A stretch of 38,007 bases of DNA, taken from an uncultured Blautia sp. GTDB taxonomy: Bacteria; Bacillota; Clostridia; Lachnospirales; Lachnospiraceae. The stretch spans positions 1 through 38,007 of the forward strand of contig CAMBAL010000020.1 of assembly GCA_945864225.1 (NCBI GenBank), given 5' to 3'. Position numbers and translations under genes: made by a program. Below the pieces are notes generated by a model. That model saw nothing but the letters and a program-made list of their open reading frames with translations, searched no databases and was not told where the DNA came from. This document shows positions 8,061-14,810 of the stretch, piece by piece; positions within the stretch are counted from its first letter, which is position 1, and the number at the start of each line of letters is the position of its first letter.

Positions 8061-8102
8061 AAAGGATGAAGATGCTGTTTGCATAATCATCCTTTTTTTT
8101 AT
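8061..8102 (+). terminator. Rho-independent terminator after ddh
   Basis: AAAGGATGA pairs with TCATCCTTT around a 17-nt loop and is followed by a run of T to 8102. Confidence 0.85.
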
Positions 8103-8123
8103 TGCAGAAATAAGACTTTACTG

Positions 8124-8152
8124 TTGACGGAGAATAGCAATTGATATATAAT
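8124..8152 (+). promoter_or_regulatory. Promoter for the repeat-containing NlpC/P60 protein
   Basis: TTGACG, 17-nt spacer, TATAAT. The predicted transcription start near 8159 places the WalR-like box immediately downstream. Confidence 0.7.
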
Positions 8153-8165
8153 GTGGTCATAAAGT

Positions 8166-8182
8166 TGTAACAGGATTGTAAA
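8166..8182 (+). promoter_or_regulatory. WalR (YycF)-like binding site
   Basis: TGTAAC-aggat-TGTAAA fits the published WalR consensus TGTWAH-N5-TGTWAH at every defined position. WalRK controls peptidoglycan hydrolases in Firmicutes, and the downstream gene encodes one. The site lies just past the predicted start of transcription, a position that would favour repression. Confidence 0.45.
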
Positions 8183-8207
8183 AAATAACTTTAAATTGTA
8201 ATTGTCG

Positions 8208-8238
8208 GCAGCCGTTTCTGTTGGGAGAAACTGGCTGC
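8208..8238 (+). other. Leader hairpin in the 5' UTR
   Basis: GCAGCC pairs with GGCTGC and GTTTCT with AGAAAC, separated by a single bulge, with a TTGGG-containing loop. It lies 37 bp upstream of the start codon at 8276. Role unknown; no U-tract follows. Confidence 0.5.
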
Positions 8239-8275
8239 TGTACTCATGAAACCAAAAATGAAAAGGAAGGTATGT

Positions 8276-9961
8276 ATGCGGAACGTAGGTAAGAAGCTTA
8301 GAAACTGGGGGATACTGCTGCTGATGGTTCTTTGTGTGGCAGGAGCTGCCACCGCTGTTTCTTCTAAGAATGTACAGGCGGCAACCAAGACCGGATTCCA
8401 AACGATTAACGGAAAAACATACTACATCAGATCAGACGGGACTAAACAAAAAGGCTGGCTGACCTTAAAGGGAAAGAAATATTATTTTAATACCAAAACC
8501 GGTGTTCAGCAGAAAGGCTGGCTGACAGACAGTAAGGGAAGAAAGTATTATTTCACCAGCAAGGCAGGCGTTATGGTGACCGGCTGGTTGGCGAACAGTA
8601 AGGGACAGAGACGTTATTTTGATAAAACAACCGGAGTTATGAAAACCGGCTGGCTGACTCTGAGCGGAAAGAAATATTATTTATACAGCAAGTCCGGCGT
8701 AGCAGCGACCAGCTGGCTGACAGACAGCAAAAAACAGAAGCGCTATTTTAATAAATCGACCGGCGCTATGACTACTGGCTGGGCAACGATAAGTAAGAAG
8801 AAGTATTATTTCAATACAAGCACCGGTGCAGCGAAGACCGGCTGGATGACATTAAGCGGCAAGAAGTACTATTTTGATTCTGCCGGAGTTATGAAGACCG
8901 GATGGATGACATTAAGCGGCAAGAAATATTATTTCTACAGCGGTTCCGGAGCTGCGGCGACCGGCTGGCTGAAAGACAGCAAGGGAAATAAACGTTATTT
9001 TGATTCTTCCACCTGCGTGATGGCAACAGGATTTAAGACGTTAAGCGGTGCGACTTATTACTTCTATTCAGGCAGCGGAGTCATGGCAACGGGCTGGCTG
9101 ACGGACAGCAAGGGCAATAAACGTTATTTCGGAACAGACGGCAAGATGGCAACAGGTGATAAAACAATTGATGGAAAGGAATATACCTTCGGAAGTGATG
9201 GAATCATGATTGTAAACACCAATACCGGTGGAAACATCACACAGCCGTCCTCTGCAAGAACCATCAAGAATTATCTTTTAGGTGCTCTTCAGCCGGTAGG
9301 ACGTGCCCTGTATGTATGGGGCGGCGGCTGGAATGATTCCACAAGGAAGGGTGTGAGCCCGACCTGGCAGGAGTGGTATAACAGCCAGACCAGCAGTTAT
9401 GATTACAATAATTATCGCGATCTGAGTACTGCAAACAGGGCAAAAGGACTTGACTGTTCCGGCTTTGTAGGATGGGCCGCATATCAGGTTATGCAGACGA
9501 AGTCCGGTGTCGGAAGCGGATATACCGTTGTATCGGGTGAAGTAGGTTCTTATTATAAATCACTTGGATGGGGAACGACACTGACACAGTCTACATTATC
9601 CGGCAGCGGATGGAAGCTCCAGCCGGGTGATGTGGGATATAACAGCGGACATACCTGGATTGTTCTTGGACAGTGTGCGGATAAGAGTGTTGTGATTGTT
9701 CATTCTACTCCGCAGGCAGGATGCCAGATTTCCGGTACACCGACTCCGAGCGGTGATTACTCCAGTCAGGCGATCACACTTGCCAAACAGTATATGTCTA
9801 AATTCTCGGGATATACCAAATATGATTATCATCCGTCCAGCGGTAATTATATTCGTAACGGTAATTACTTCCGGTGGAACAGAAGTACACTGGCAGATCC
9901 GGATGGATATACCAATATGACAGCAGACCAGATTCTTCGTGATCTGTTCAGTGGAAATTAA
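8276..9961 (+). CDS. Secreted NlpC/P60-type wall hydrolase with choline-binding-like repeats
   Basis: The 561-residue protein has a signal peptide ending near VQAAT (residue about 36). Residues 38-320 hold about fourteen repeats of roughly 20 residues with the glucan/choline-binding pattern (GWLTLKGKKYYFNTKTG, GWLTDSKG..RYF). These Trp/Tyr/Phe-rich units normally bind wall teichoic acid choline or glucan. The C-terminal third is an NlpC/P60-like catalytic domain: LDCSGF with Cys394, GHTWIVLG with His459 and His476 complete the expected Cys-His-His set. It carries a large insertion between YVWGGG and the Cys motif. AAGGAAGG at 8263-8270 supports the ATG at 8276 over upstream in-frame ATGs at 8246 and 8258. 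The likely role is cleavage of peptidoglycan stem peptides; the physical ligand of the repeats is not known. Confidence 0.88.
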   Translation: MRNVGKKLRNWGILLLMVLCVAGAATAVSSKNVQAATKTGFQTINGKTYYIRSDGTKQKGWLTLKGKKYYFNTKTGVQQKGWLTDSKGRKYYFTSKAGVMVTGWLANSKGQRRYFDKTTGVMKTGWLTLSGKKYYLYSKSGVAATSWLTDSKKQKRYFNKSTGAMTTGWATISKKKYYFNTSTGAAKTGWMTLSGKKYYFDSAGVMKTGWMTLSGKKYYFYSGSGAAATGWLKDSKGNKRYFDSSTCVMATGFKTLSGATYYFYSGSGVMATGWLTDSKGNKRYFGTDGKMATGDKTIDGKEYTFGSDGIMIVNTNTGGNITQPSSARTIKNYLLGALQPVGRALYVWGGGWNDSTRKGVSPTWQEWYNSQTSSYDYNNYRDLSTANRAKGLDCSGFVGWAAYQVMQTKSGVGSGYTVVSGEVGSYYKSLGWGTTLTQSTLSGSGWKLQPGDVGYNSGHTWIVLGQCADKSVVIVHSTPQAGCQISGTPTPSGDYSSQAITLAKQYMSKFSGYTKYDYHPSSGNYIRNGNYFRWNRSTLADPDGYTNMTADQILRDLFSGN

Positions 9962-9966
9962 TACAT

Positions 9967-10003
9967 AAGAGGATTGTCAGGAATATTGGCAATCCTCTTT
10001 GTT
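9967..10003 (+). terminator. Rho-independent terminator
   Basis: AAGAGGATTG pairs perfectly with CAATCCTCTT and runs into TTGTTATT, starting 6 bp after the stop codon. Confidence 0.85.
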
Positions 10004-10017
10004 ATTATGGATAATTC

Positions 10018-10089
10018 AGAGCGCGTTTGAAAGCTGCGTTGTATCGAATTGTGACGTGCATTAGTTGGAAAGCAATTTTTAATACGCTC
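10018..10089. repeat. Palindromic intergenic repeat, copy 2
   Basis: It begins AGAGCGCGTTTGAAAG and ends GGAAAGCAATTTTTAATACGCTC. The inner segment ATTGTGACGT is shared with copies at 14579 and 27499. The surrounding 338-bp gap also holds a terminator and a promoter. Confidence 0.75.
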
Positions 10090-10201
10090 AAATATTTAAC
10101 AGATCTGTTGGTATAAGCCGGTGTTATATACTTGAAAAACGGATATAAAAACGAACAATAACATAAATGTTACAAAATATTAAACTTTTAAAGATTTATG
10201 C

Positions 10202-10230
10202 TTGCATTCTTTGTAATCATGTGTTAATAT
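10202..10230 (+). promoter_or_regulatory. Promoter for the coiled-coil NlpC/P60 gene
   Basis: TTGCAT, 17-nt spacer, TAATAT. TGTAAT, TGTTAA and TGTAAA half-site-like hexamers overlap this region (10212-10235), but their spacing does not fit the WalR consensus exactly. Confidence 0.5.
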
Positions 10231-10299
10231 GTAAAAGAACTTGAAAAGAATATTTCGAAAATGTTACATAATAAACACGAAATTATGAGGGTGATAAAC

Positions 10300-11775
10300 A
10301 TGAAAAAAAGAGTTGTATGTTTGACATTAGCATTTATGATGAGCGCAGCACAGATTGTAAGCGTCAGTGCGGCCAGAGGAGAAGAGGAGATCATGGAAGA
10401 TCAGGCATGGACCTACTCACAGCTCCAGGATGCCAGCGCACAGCTTGATGCTACTTATGCTCAGATTGATAATTTATATTATGCGAAATCACAGCTTGAG
10501 AGCGAAATTGCGACTCTGGATGCGAACCTTGTAAACGTGATGGTTTCCATTCAGACTCTGGAAGGTGACATTTCCAATAAAGAAGCAGACATCGCTCAGA
10601 CCAAGGAGGATCTGGCCAAAGCTGAGAAGGCACGTGATAAACAGTACGAGGCTATGAAACAGCGTATCCAGTACCTTTACGAAAAAGGCGGCAGTGATGC
10701 ATGGTTTCAGATGATGATGAACGCAGACAACCTGTCAGACCTTCTGACCAAGGCTGAATATACACAGAAGATGTATGATTATGACAGAGAAAGCCTTGAG
10801 AAATATGCGAATACCATTGAGCAGGTTCAGCAGCTCAGTGACAGATATACACAGGAGAAGGCAGAACTGGAAGCCATGAAGCAGGAATACGAAGCAGAAT
10901 CTGTAAATCTGCAGAATATGATTGATCAGAAACAGGCAGAATCCGCAAATTGCGCAGATGAAATTGCTTACGCACAGCAGATGGCTACCGAGTATTCCAA
11001 TCTGATCGTAGAGTATCAGGCAGAGATCGAACGTCTGGAAGTTGAGAGAGCAGAAGCTGAGGCAGAGAGAATTGCTGCTGAGGAAGCTGCAAGGGCACAG
11101 GCTGAGGCAGAAGCAGCGGCTGCAGCTGCGGCAGAGTCCGATGAGACAGAAGCACAGAGTGATTATGAAGCTGAAACATTTTATGATGAAGACGGCGATC
11201 CTGTAGATCTTGCATATGCAGCAGCAAATGGAATTACCGTATATGATATCGACGGTGATGTACGTGATGCCAATTATCTCTTAGGTAATACGACATCTTC
11301 CGAGTCCGGAAGCTCTGAATCCGCAGACAGTGAGTCAGGCAGCTCCGAGAGCTATGATACCGATGAATATGGCAATGTGATCGACACTGCGAATACCGTA
11401 GATGCGTCTTCCTACACCAGCAGCGGATCCGGATCCGGATCTTCTGTAGTAGATTATGCGACACAGTTTGTTGGTAACCCATATGTGTGGGGCGGCACAA
11501 GTCTTACCAACGGTGCTGACTGTTCCGGTTTTGTACAGAGTGTATATGCAAACTTTGGGGTAAGCCTGCCGAGAACTTCTTATGAGCAGCAGAATGCCGG
11601 TTATGAAGTTTCTTATGCAGATGCACAGCCTGGTGACCTGATCTGCTATGGCGGACATGTTGCTATTTACATGGGTAACGGACAGATTGTTCATGCATCC
11701 AATTCCGTAGACGGAATTAAGATCAGCAATGATGCTACCTACAGAACCATTCTTTCTGTAAGACGTCTTGTATAA
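10300..11775 (+). CDS. Secreted coiled-coil NlpC/P60 endopeptidase (CwlO/PcsB-like)
   Basis: The 491-residue protein starts with a signal peptide ending near SVSAA. Residues about 30-245 form a long coiled coil (AQLDATYAQIDNLYYAKSQLE, ending in an Ala/Glu-rich helix of AEAEAAAAAA type). A Ser/Gly-rich linker follows (residues about 330-385). The C-terminal NlpC/P60 domain has Cys408 in ADCSGF, His453 in YGGHVAIYMG and His465 in IVHASN, the intact catalytic triad. This is the CwlO/PcsB arrangement: D,L-endopeptidases held inactive by the coiled coil and activated through FtsEX during growth or division. The ATG at 10300 follows GAGGGTGATAAAC. A terminator follows at 11800. The partner FtsEX is not in the window. 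Confidence 0.9.
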   Translation: MKKRVVCLTLAFMMSAAQIVSVSAARGEEEIMEDQAWTYSQLQDASAQLDATYAQIDNLYYAKSQLESEIATLDANLVNVMVSIQTLEGDISNKEADIAQTKEDLAKAEKARDKQYEAMKQRIQYLYEKGGSDAWFQMMMNADNLSDLLTKAEYTQKMYDYDRESLEKYANTIEQVQQLSDRYTQEKAELEAMKQEYEAESVNLQNMIDQKQAESANCADEIAYAQQMATEYSNLIVEYQAEIERLEVERAEAEAERIAAEEAARAQAEAEAAAAAAAESDETEAQSDYEAETFYDEDGDPVDLAYAAANGITVYDIDGDVRDANYLLGNTTSSESGSSESADSESGSSESYDTDEYGNVIDTANTVDASSYTSSGSGSGSSVVDYATQFVGNPYVWGGTSLTNGADCSGFVQSVYANFGVSLPRTSYEQQNAGYEVSYADAQPGDLICYGGHVAIYMGNGQIVHASNSVDGIKISNDATYRTILSVRRLV

Positions 11776-11799
11776 TAAGAGTCATATGATAAAATTTTC

Positions 11800-11830
11800 A
11801 GGAGCTATCCATAGCGGGTGGCTCCTTTTT
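11800..11830 (+). terminator. Rho-independent terminator
   Basis: AGGAGCTATCC pairs with GGGTGGCTCCT (one wobble) around ATAGC, followed by TTTTT. Confidence 0.82.
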
Positions 11831-12077
11831 AGTATCATAGGAAAGTGATTTGCATGATATTAAAAAGTCCTCAGGAATTGTACTGCAGCGGAAAGGAAAT
11901 ACATGGATGAAGCAATCCGCAGCAGGAGGTGAATCCTGCAAAAACAGAATCCTTTCGTGATTTTATCCCCCCGGGGGGCTTGTATGAAGAGGGGAAGGTT
12001 TTTATAATTGGCTGTGAAACAGGAGCATATCAGGCAGGGAACAGCCTGAATGATTTTGACTGAACGGAGAAGACGAA
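11831..12077 (+). other. Dyad-rich untranslated leader of the 825-residue fusion gene
   Basis: No credible gene lies here. Three inverted repeats stand out: GCAGGA/TCCTGC around GGTGAA near 11924-11941, the self-complementary CCCCCCGGGGGG at 11967-11978, and GGCTGT/ACAGCC bracketing about 25 nt near 12010-12050. This could be a structured regulatory RNA. It does not match any riboswitch consensus that I can recognise. Confidence 0.35.
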
Positions 12078-14555
12078 ATGAATTTAAAAGAAGAAATCCA
12101 TGAGTACTGGACCAGACGTGCGTCTGGTTATTCAGAATATAATCAGCAGGAAATGGGGGATGCCAGACGTTCCATGTGGAAAACGAAGCTCCTTGCACTT
12201 CTTACGGAAAATTTCCCGGGAAAAGAGCCGGCAGATATCAGGATACTGGATGTTGGAACCGGCCCAGGATTTTTTGCCATTCTGCTTGCAGAAGCAGGAT
12301 ATCAGGTGACTGCTGTGGACTATACCGAAGAAATGCTGAAAGAAGCCCGTCAGAATGCAGGAGAACTGGCAGAAAACATTTGCTGGATGGTGGGAGATGC
12401 ACAGAAGCTGGAACTGGATGAGGAAGATTTTGACGCAGTTGTGACGCGTAATGTTACCTGGAATCTGCCGGATCCGGCCAGGGCCTATCAGGAATGGTAC
12501 CGTGTACTGAAAAAAGATGGAATTTTATTGAATTTTGATGCGGACTGGTATGGACATCTGTTTGATGAACAGAAGAGAGAGGCCTATGAGGCAGATCGCC
12601 GGAATGTGGCAGACGAGCAGTTTGAAGATTATTATGGCGACACGGATAATGAGAAAATGGAGGAAATTGCCCGACAGGTCCCGTTAAGCCGTCTGAAAAG
12701 GCCGGAGTGGGATCTGAAAGCCATGAGTGAGGCCGGTTTTAATGAGGTGGATTGTGACAGAAATGTGTGGAAAGAAGTCTGGACAGAGGAAGAAATTGTG
12801 AATAACTCTTCCACACCTGTATTTTTATTGAAAGGCAGAAAAACGAATGGTATTTTCCGTCTGTGCGGGATGGAAGCGACTCCCGGAGAACGGGTCAGCG
12901 GTTTTCTGAAACTCGGAAATGGAGAATTCCAGCTGCCGGCAACGATTCTTCATGGAAAGAAACCGGGAAAAACCGCCCTGATCATGGCAGGTGTTCATGC
13001 CGGGGAATATGTGGGAATTCAGTCTGCAATCGAACTGTCTCAGAAATTGAAAACAGAAAAGGTAACAGGAACGGTCATTCTGGTCAAAGTGGTGAACCGC
13101 CCTGCTTTTGAGGCAAGAACCGGAAGTATGGGAAAAAGTGACCATAAGAATCTGAACCGTGTATTTCCGGGCAGAGCAGATGGAACAGAGATGGAACGTC
13201 TGGCGTATGCGATGGTTCAGGAATTGTATCCTTCGGCAGATTACTGTATTGATCTGCACAGCGGAGATGATTATGAGGAGCTGACTCCTTATGTATATTA
13301 TGCGGGAAAAGCATCACCGGAGGTGACAGCGATGTCCCGGCAGATGGCGGAACAGGTAGATGTTCCCTACATGGTAAAATCCAATGTGGAATCCGGGGGT
13401 GCCTATAATTATGCTGCCTCTGTGGGGATTCCCAGTATTCTGATCGAACGGGGCGGAATGGGAGACTGGAACAGTGAGGAGTCGCGTTCTACCAGACGTG
13501 ATGTACGCAATATTCTCTGTCACCTGGGAATTTATCAGGGAATGAAAGACTACCGCACGTATTATCCACTGGATGTGGCAGATGTGCGTTATCAGGATGC
13601 GTCTCAGGGAGGTCTTTGGTATCCGTATAAAAAGGCCGGTGATATTGTCCGCAGGGGGGAACTTCTTGGAGAAGTACGTGATTATGAGGGGAATGTGCTG
13701 GAAATCAGTACGGCAGAATATGATGGCGTGATTCTTTATCAGACCGGTTCCCTTCAGGTGCTGGAAGATGGTCCGATGGTTGCTTATGGAAGGATTGTCC
13801 GGGAACGGGACGAGCGGAAAGAAAGAATCGTGAAATACTGGGGAAAACGCAGTGAGAGCTTTCTTTCTCAGCGCCGTCAGGAGCTTCACAGTGCCATGGC
13901 AAAACGGTGGCTTGAGGAAATCCAGGGGCAGCTTTGTAAAGTGCATTCCAGAAGCCAGGAAGGCCCTCTGAAGATTCTTGACGTGGGATGCGGAACCGGA
14001 TTTTTTACGATTCTTCTGGCAAAACAGGGATATGAGGTTACAGGAACAGACCTGACTCCGGAAATGGTGGAAAACTCCAGAAAACTTGCCATGGAGGAGG
14101 GGATATCCTGTGAATTTCGTGAGATGGACGCCGAGCATCTGGCATTTCCAGAGGAAACATTTGATGTGGTGATTTCCAGAAATCTGACGTGGACACTGCC
14201 GGATGCTGCGCAGGCTTACCGGGAATGGTTCCGGGTATTGAAAAAGGGTGGAATCCTCCTGAATTTTGATGCAAATTATGGACTCAGTGATTTTGCAGAT
14301 ACCACCGGTCTTCCTGAGACCCATGCTCATCATACGGTCGGGGATGAGATGATGCGGGAATGTGAGGAAATTAAGAGACAGCTTCCAATCAGTTCCTACA
14401 GCCGTCCGGCCTGGGATCTGGAAACCCTGGGCAAAATGAAAATAGAAAAATTTGATATCGATCTTGGAATCAGTTCGAGAATTTATCTGGAGAAAGACGA
14501 GTTTTACAATCCGACGCCCATGTTTCGGATCTGTGCAGAAAAACCTCATGCGTAA
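12078..14555 (+). CDS. Methyltransferase - AstE/AspA-type zinc hydrolase - methyltransferase fusion
   Basis: The 825-residue protein has three parts. Residues 1-257 are a class I SAM methyltransferase (ILDVGTGPG at 56-64; RNVTWNLPDP and LLNFDADW). Residues about 258-575 are an M14-type hydrolase of the succinylglutamate desuccinylase/aspartoacylase group: zinc ligands His307 and Glu310 in GVHAGEY and His394 in DLHSG, catalytic-type Glu457 in ILIERGG, and a C-terminal beta domain. Residues about 578-825 are a second methyltransferase (ILDVGCGTG at 633-641; RNLTWTLPD, LLNFDAN), clearly related to the first. There is no signal peptide, so it acts in the cytoplasm. No ribosome-binding site lies at either junction, so it is a true fusion. 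The substrate is unknown. It is convergent with the cobalt operon; a small-molecule or metallophore-modifying role is conceivable but only from position. Confidence 0.88.
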   Translation: MNLKEEIHEYWTRRASGYSEYNQQEMGDARRSMWKTKLLALLTENFPGKEPADIRILDVGTGPGFFAILLAEAGYQVTAVDYTEEMLKEARQNAGELAENICWMVGDAQKLELDEEDFDAVVTRNVTWNLPDPARAYQEWYRVLKKDGILLNFDADWYGHLFDEQKREAYEADRRNVADEQFEDYYGDTDNEKMEEIARQVPLSRLKRPEWDLKAMSEAGFNEVDCDRNVWKEVWTEEEIVNNSSTPVFLLKGRKTNGIFRLCGMEATPGERVSGFLKLGNGEFQLPATILHGKKPGKTALIMAGVHAGEYVGIQSAIELSQKLKTEKVTGTVILVKVVNRPAFEARTGSMGKSDHKNLNRVFPGRADGTEMERLAYAMVQELYPSADYCIDLHSGDDYEELTPYVYYAGKASPEVTAMSRQMAEQVDVPYMVKSNVESGGAYNYAASVGIPSILIERGGMGDWNSEESRSTRRDVRNILCHLGIYQGMKDYRTYYPLDVADVRYQDASQGGLWYPYKKAGDIVRRGELLGEVRDYEGNVLEISTAEYDGVILYQTGSLQVLEDGPMVAYGRIVRERDERKERIVKYWGKRSESFLSQRRQELHSAMAKRWLEEIQGQLCKVHSRSQEGPLKILDVGCGTGFFTILLAKQGYEVTGTDLTPEMVENSRKLAMEEGISCEFREMDAEHLAFPEETFDVVISRNLTWTLPDAAQAYREWFRVLKKGGILLNFDANYGLSDFADTTGLPETHAHHTVGDEMMRECEEIKRQLPISSYSRPAWDLETLGKMKIEKFDIDLGISSRIYLEKDEFYNPTPMFRICAEKPHA

Positions 14556-14571
14556 GCAGGAGGTTTTTCTG
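14536..14571 (+). terminator. Terminator overlapping the end of the fusion gene
   Basis: CAGAAAAACCTC pairs perfectly with GAGGTTTTTCTG. The left arm includes the last codons, and the stop codon is in the loop. Confidence 0.75.
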
Positions 14572-14578
14572 TAGTCTG

Positions 14579-14672
14579 GAGTGTGGTTGAAAATTTATTA
14601 CCGCCATCTGCAAGCCCTGCTTTGCTGGAAATTGTGACGTATATCTGTCAGAAAGCAATTTTTAAACACACT
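14579..14672. repeat. Palindromic intergenic repeat, copy 3
   Basis: It begins GAGTGTGGTTGAAAATT and ends CAGAAAGCAATTTTTAAACACAC. The inner AAATTGTGACGTATATCTG segment matches copies 2 and 5. Confidence 0.78.
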
Positions 14673-14698
14673 TTAATACATCGGATTTCCCTGGGAAC

Positions 14699-14716
14699 AA
14701 AAAAAGCCCTCCGGGC
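14699..14716 (-). terminator. Candidate terminator of the cobalt operon
   Basis: On the minus strand GCCC-gga-GGGC is followed by seven T. The stem is only 4 bp, but the U-tract is good and it lies downstream of cbiK. Confidence 0.45.
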
Positions 14717-14742
14717 AGGATCGCACTGCGGCGGAGTGGAAT

Positions 14743-14761
14743 GAATTTTCAAACACGCTCT
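14743..14761. repeat. Solo right end of the palindromic intergenic repeat
   Basis: AATTTTCAAACACGCTCT is the best-preserved right terminus of the family. It lies 70 bp beyond copy 3, so two insertions or a nested copy may be present. Confidence 0.65.
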
Positions 14762-14777
14762 AAAGCGATCCACCCCT

Positions 14778-14808
14778 GGAAAGAATCCTGCAGAGCAGGA
14801 TTCTTTCC
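14778..14808. terminator. Perfect 14-bp hairpin downstream of cbiK
   Basis: GGAAAGAATCCTGC pairs perfectly with GCAGGATTCTTTCC around AGA, just past the stop codon of the cbiO-cbiK frame. No U-tract follows on the minus strand; it may protect the mRNA end or act together with the hairpin at 14699. Confidence 0.55.
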
Positions 14809-14810
14809 AA

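Noticed and set aside
10212-10235. WalR box upstream of the coiled-coil NlpC/P60 gene
   Set aside because: TGTAAT, TGTTAA and TGTAAA are present, but the gaps are 4 and 2 nt instead of the required 5.
13314-14549. 411-residue frame on the minus strand
   Set aside because: Antisense shadow of the hydrolase and second methyltransferase domains.
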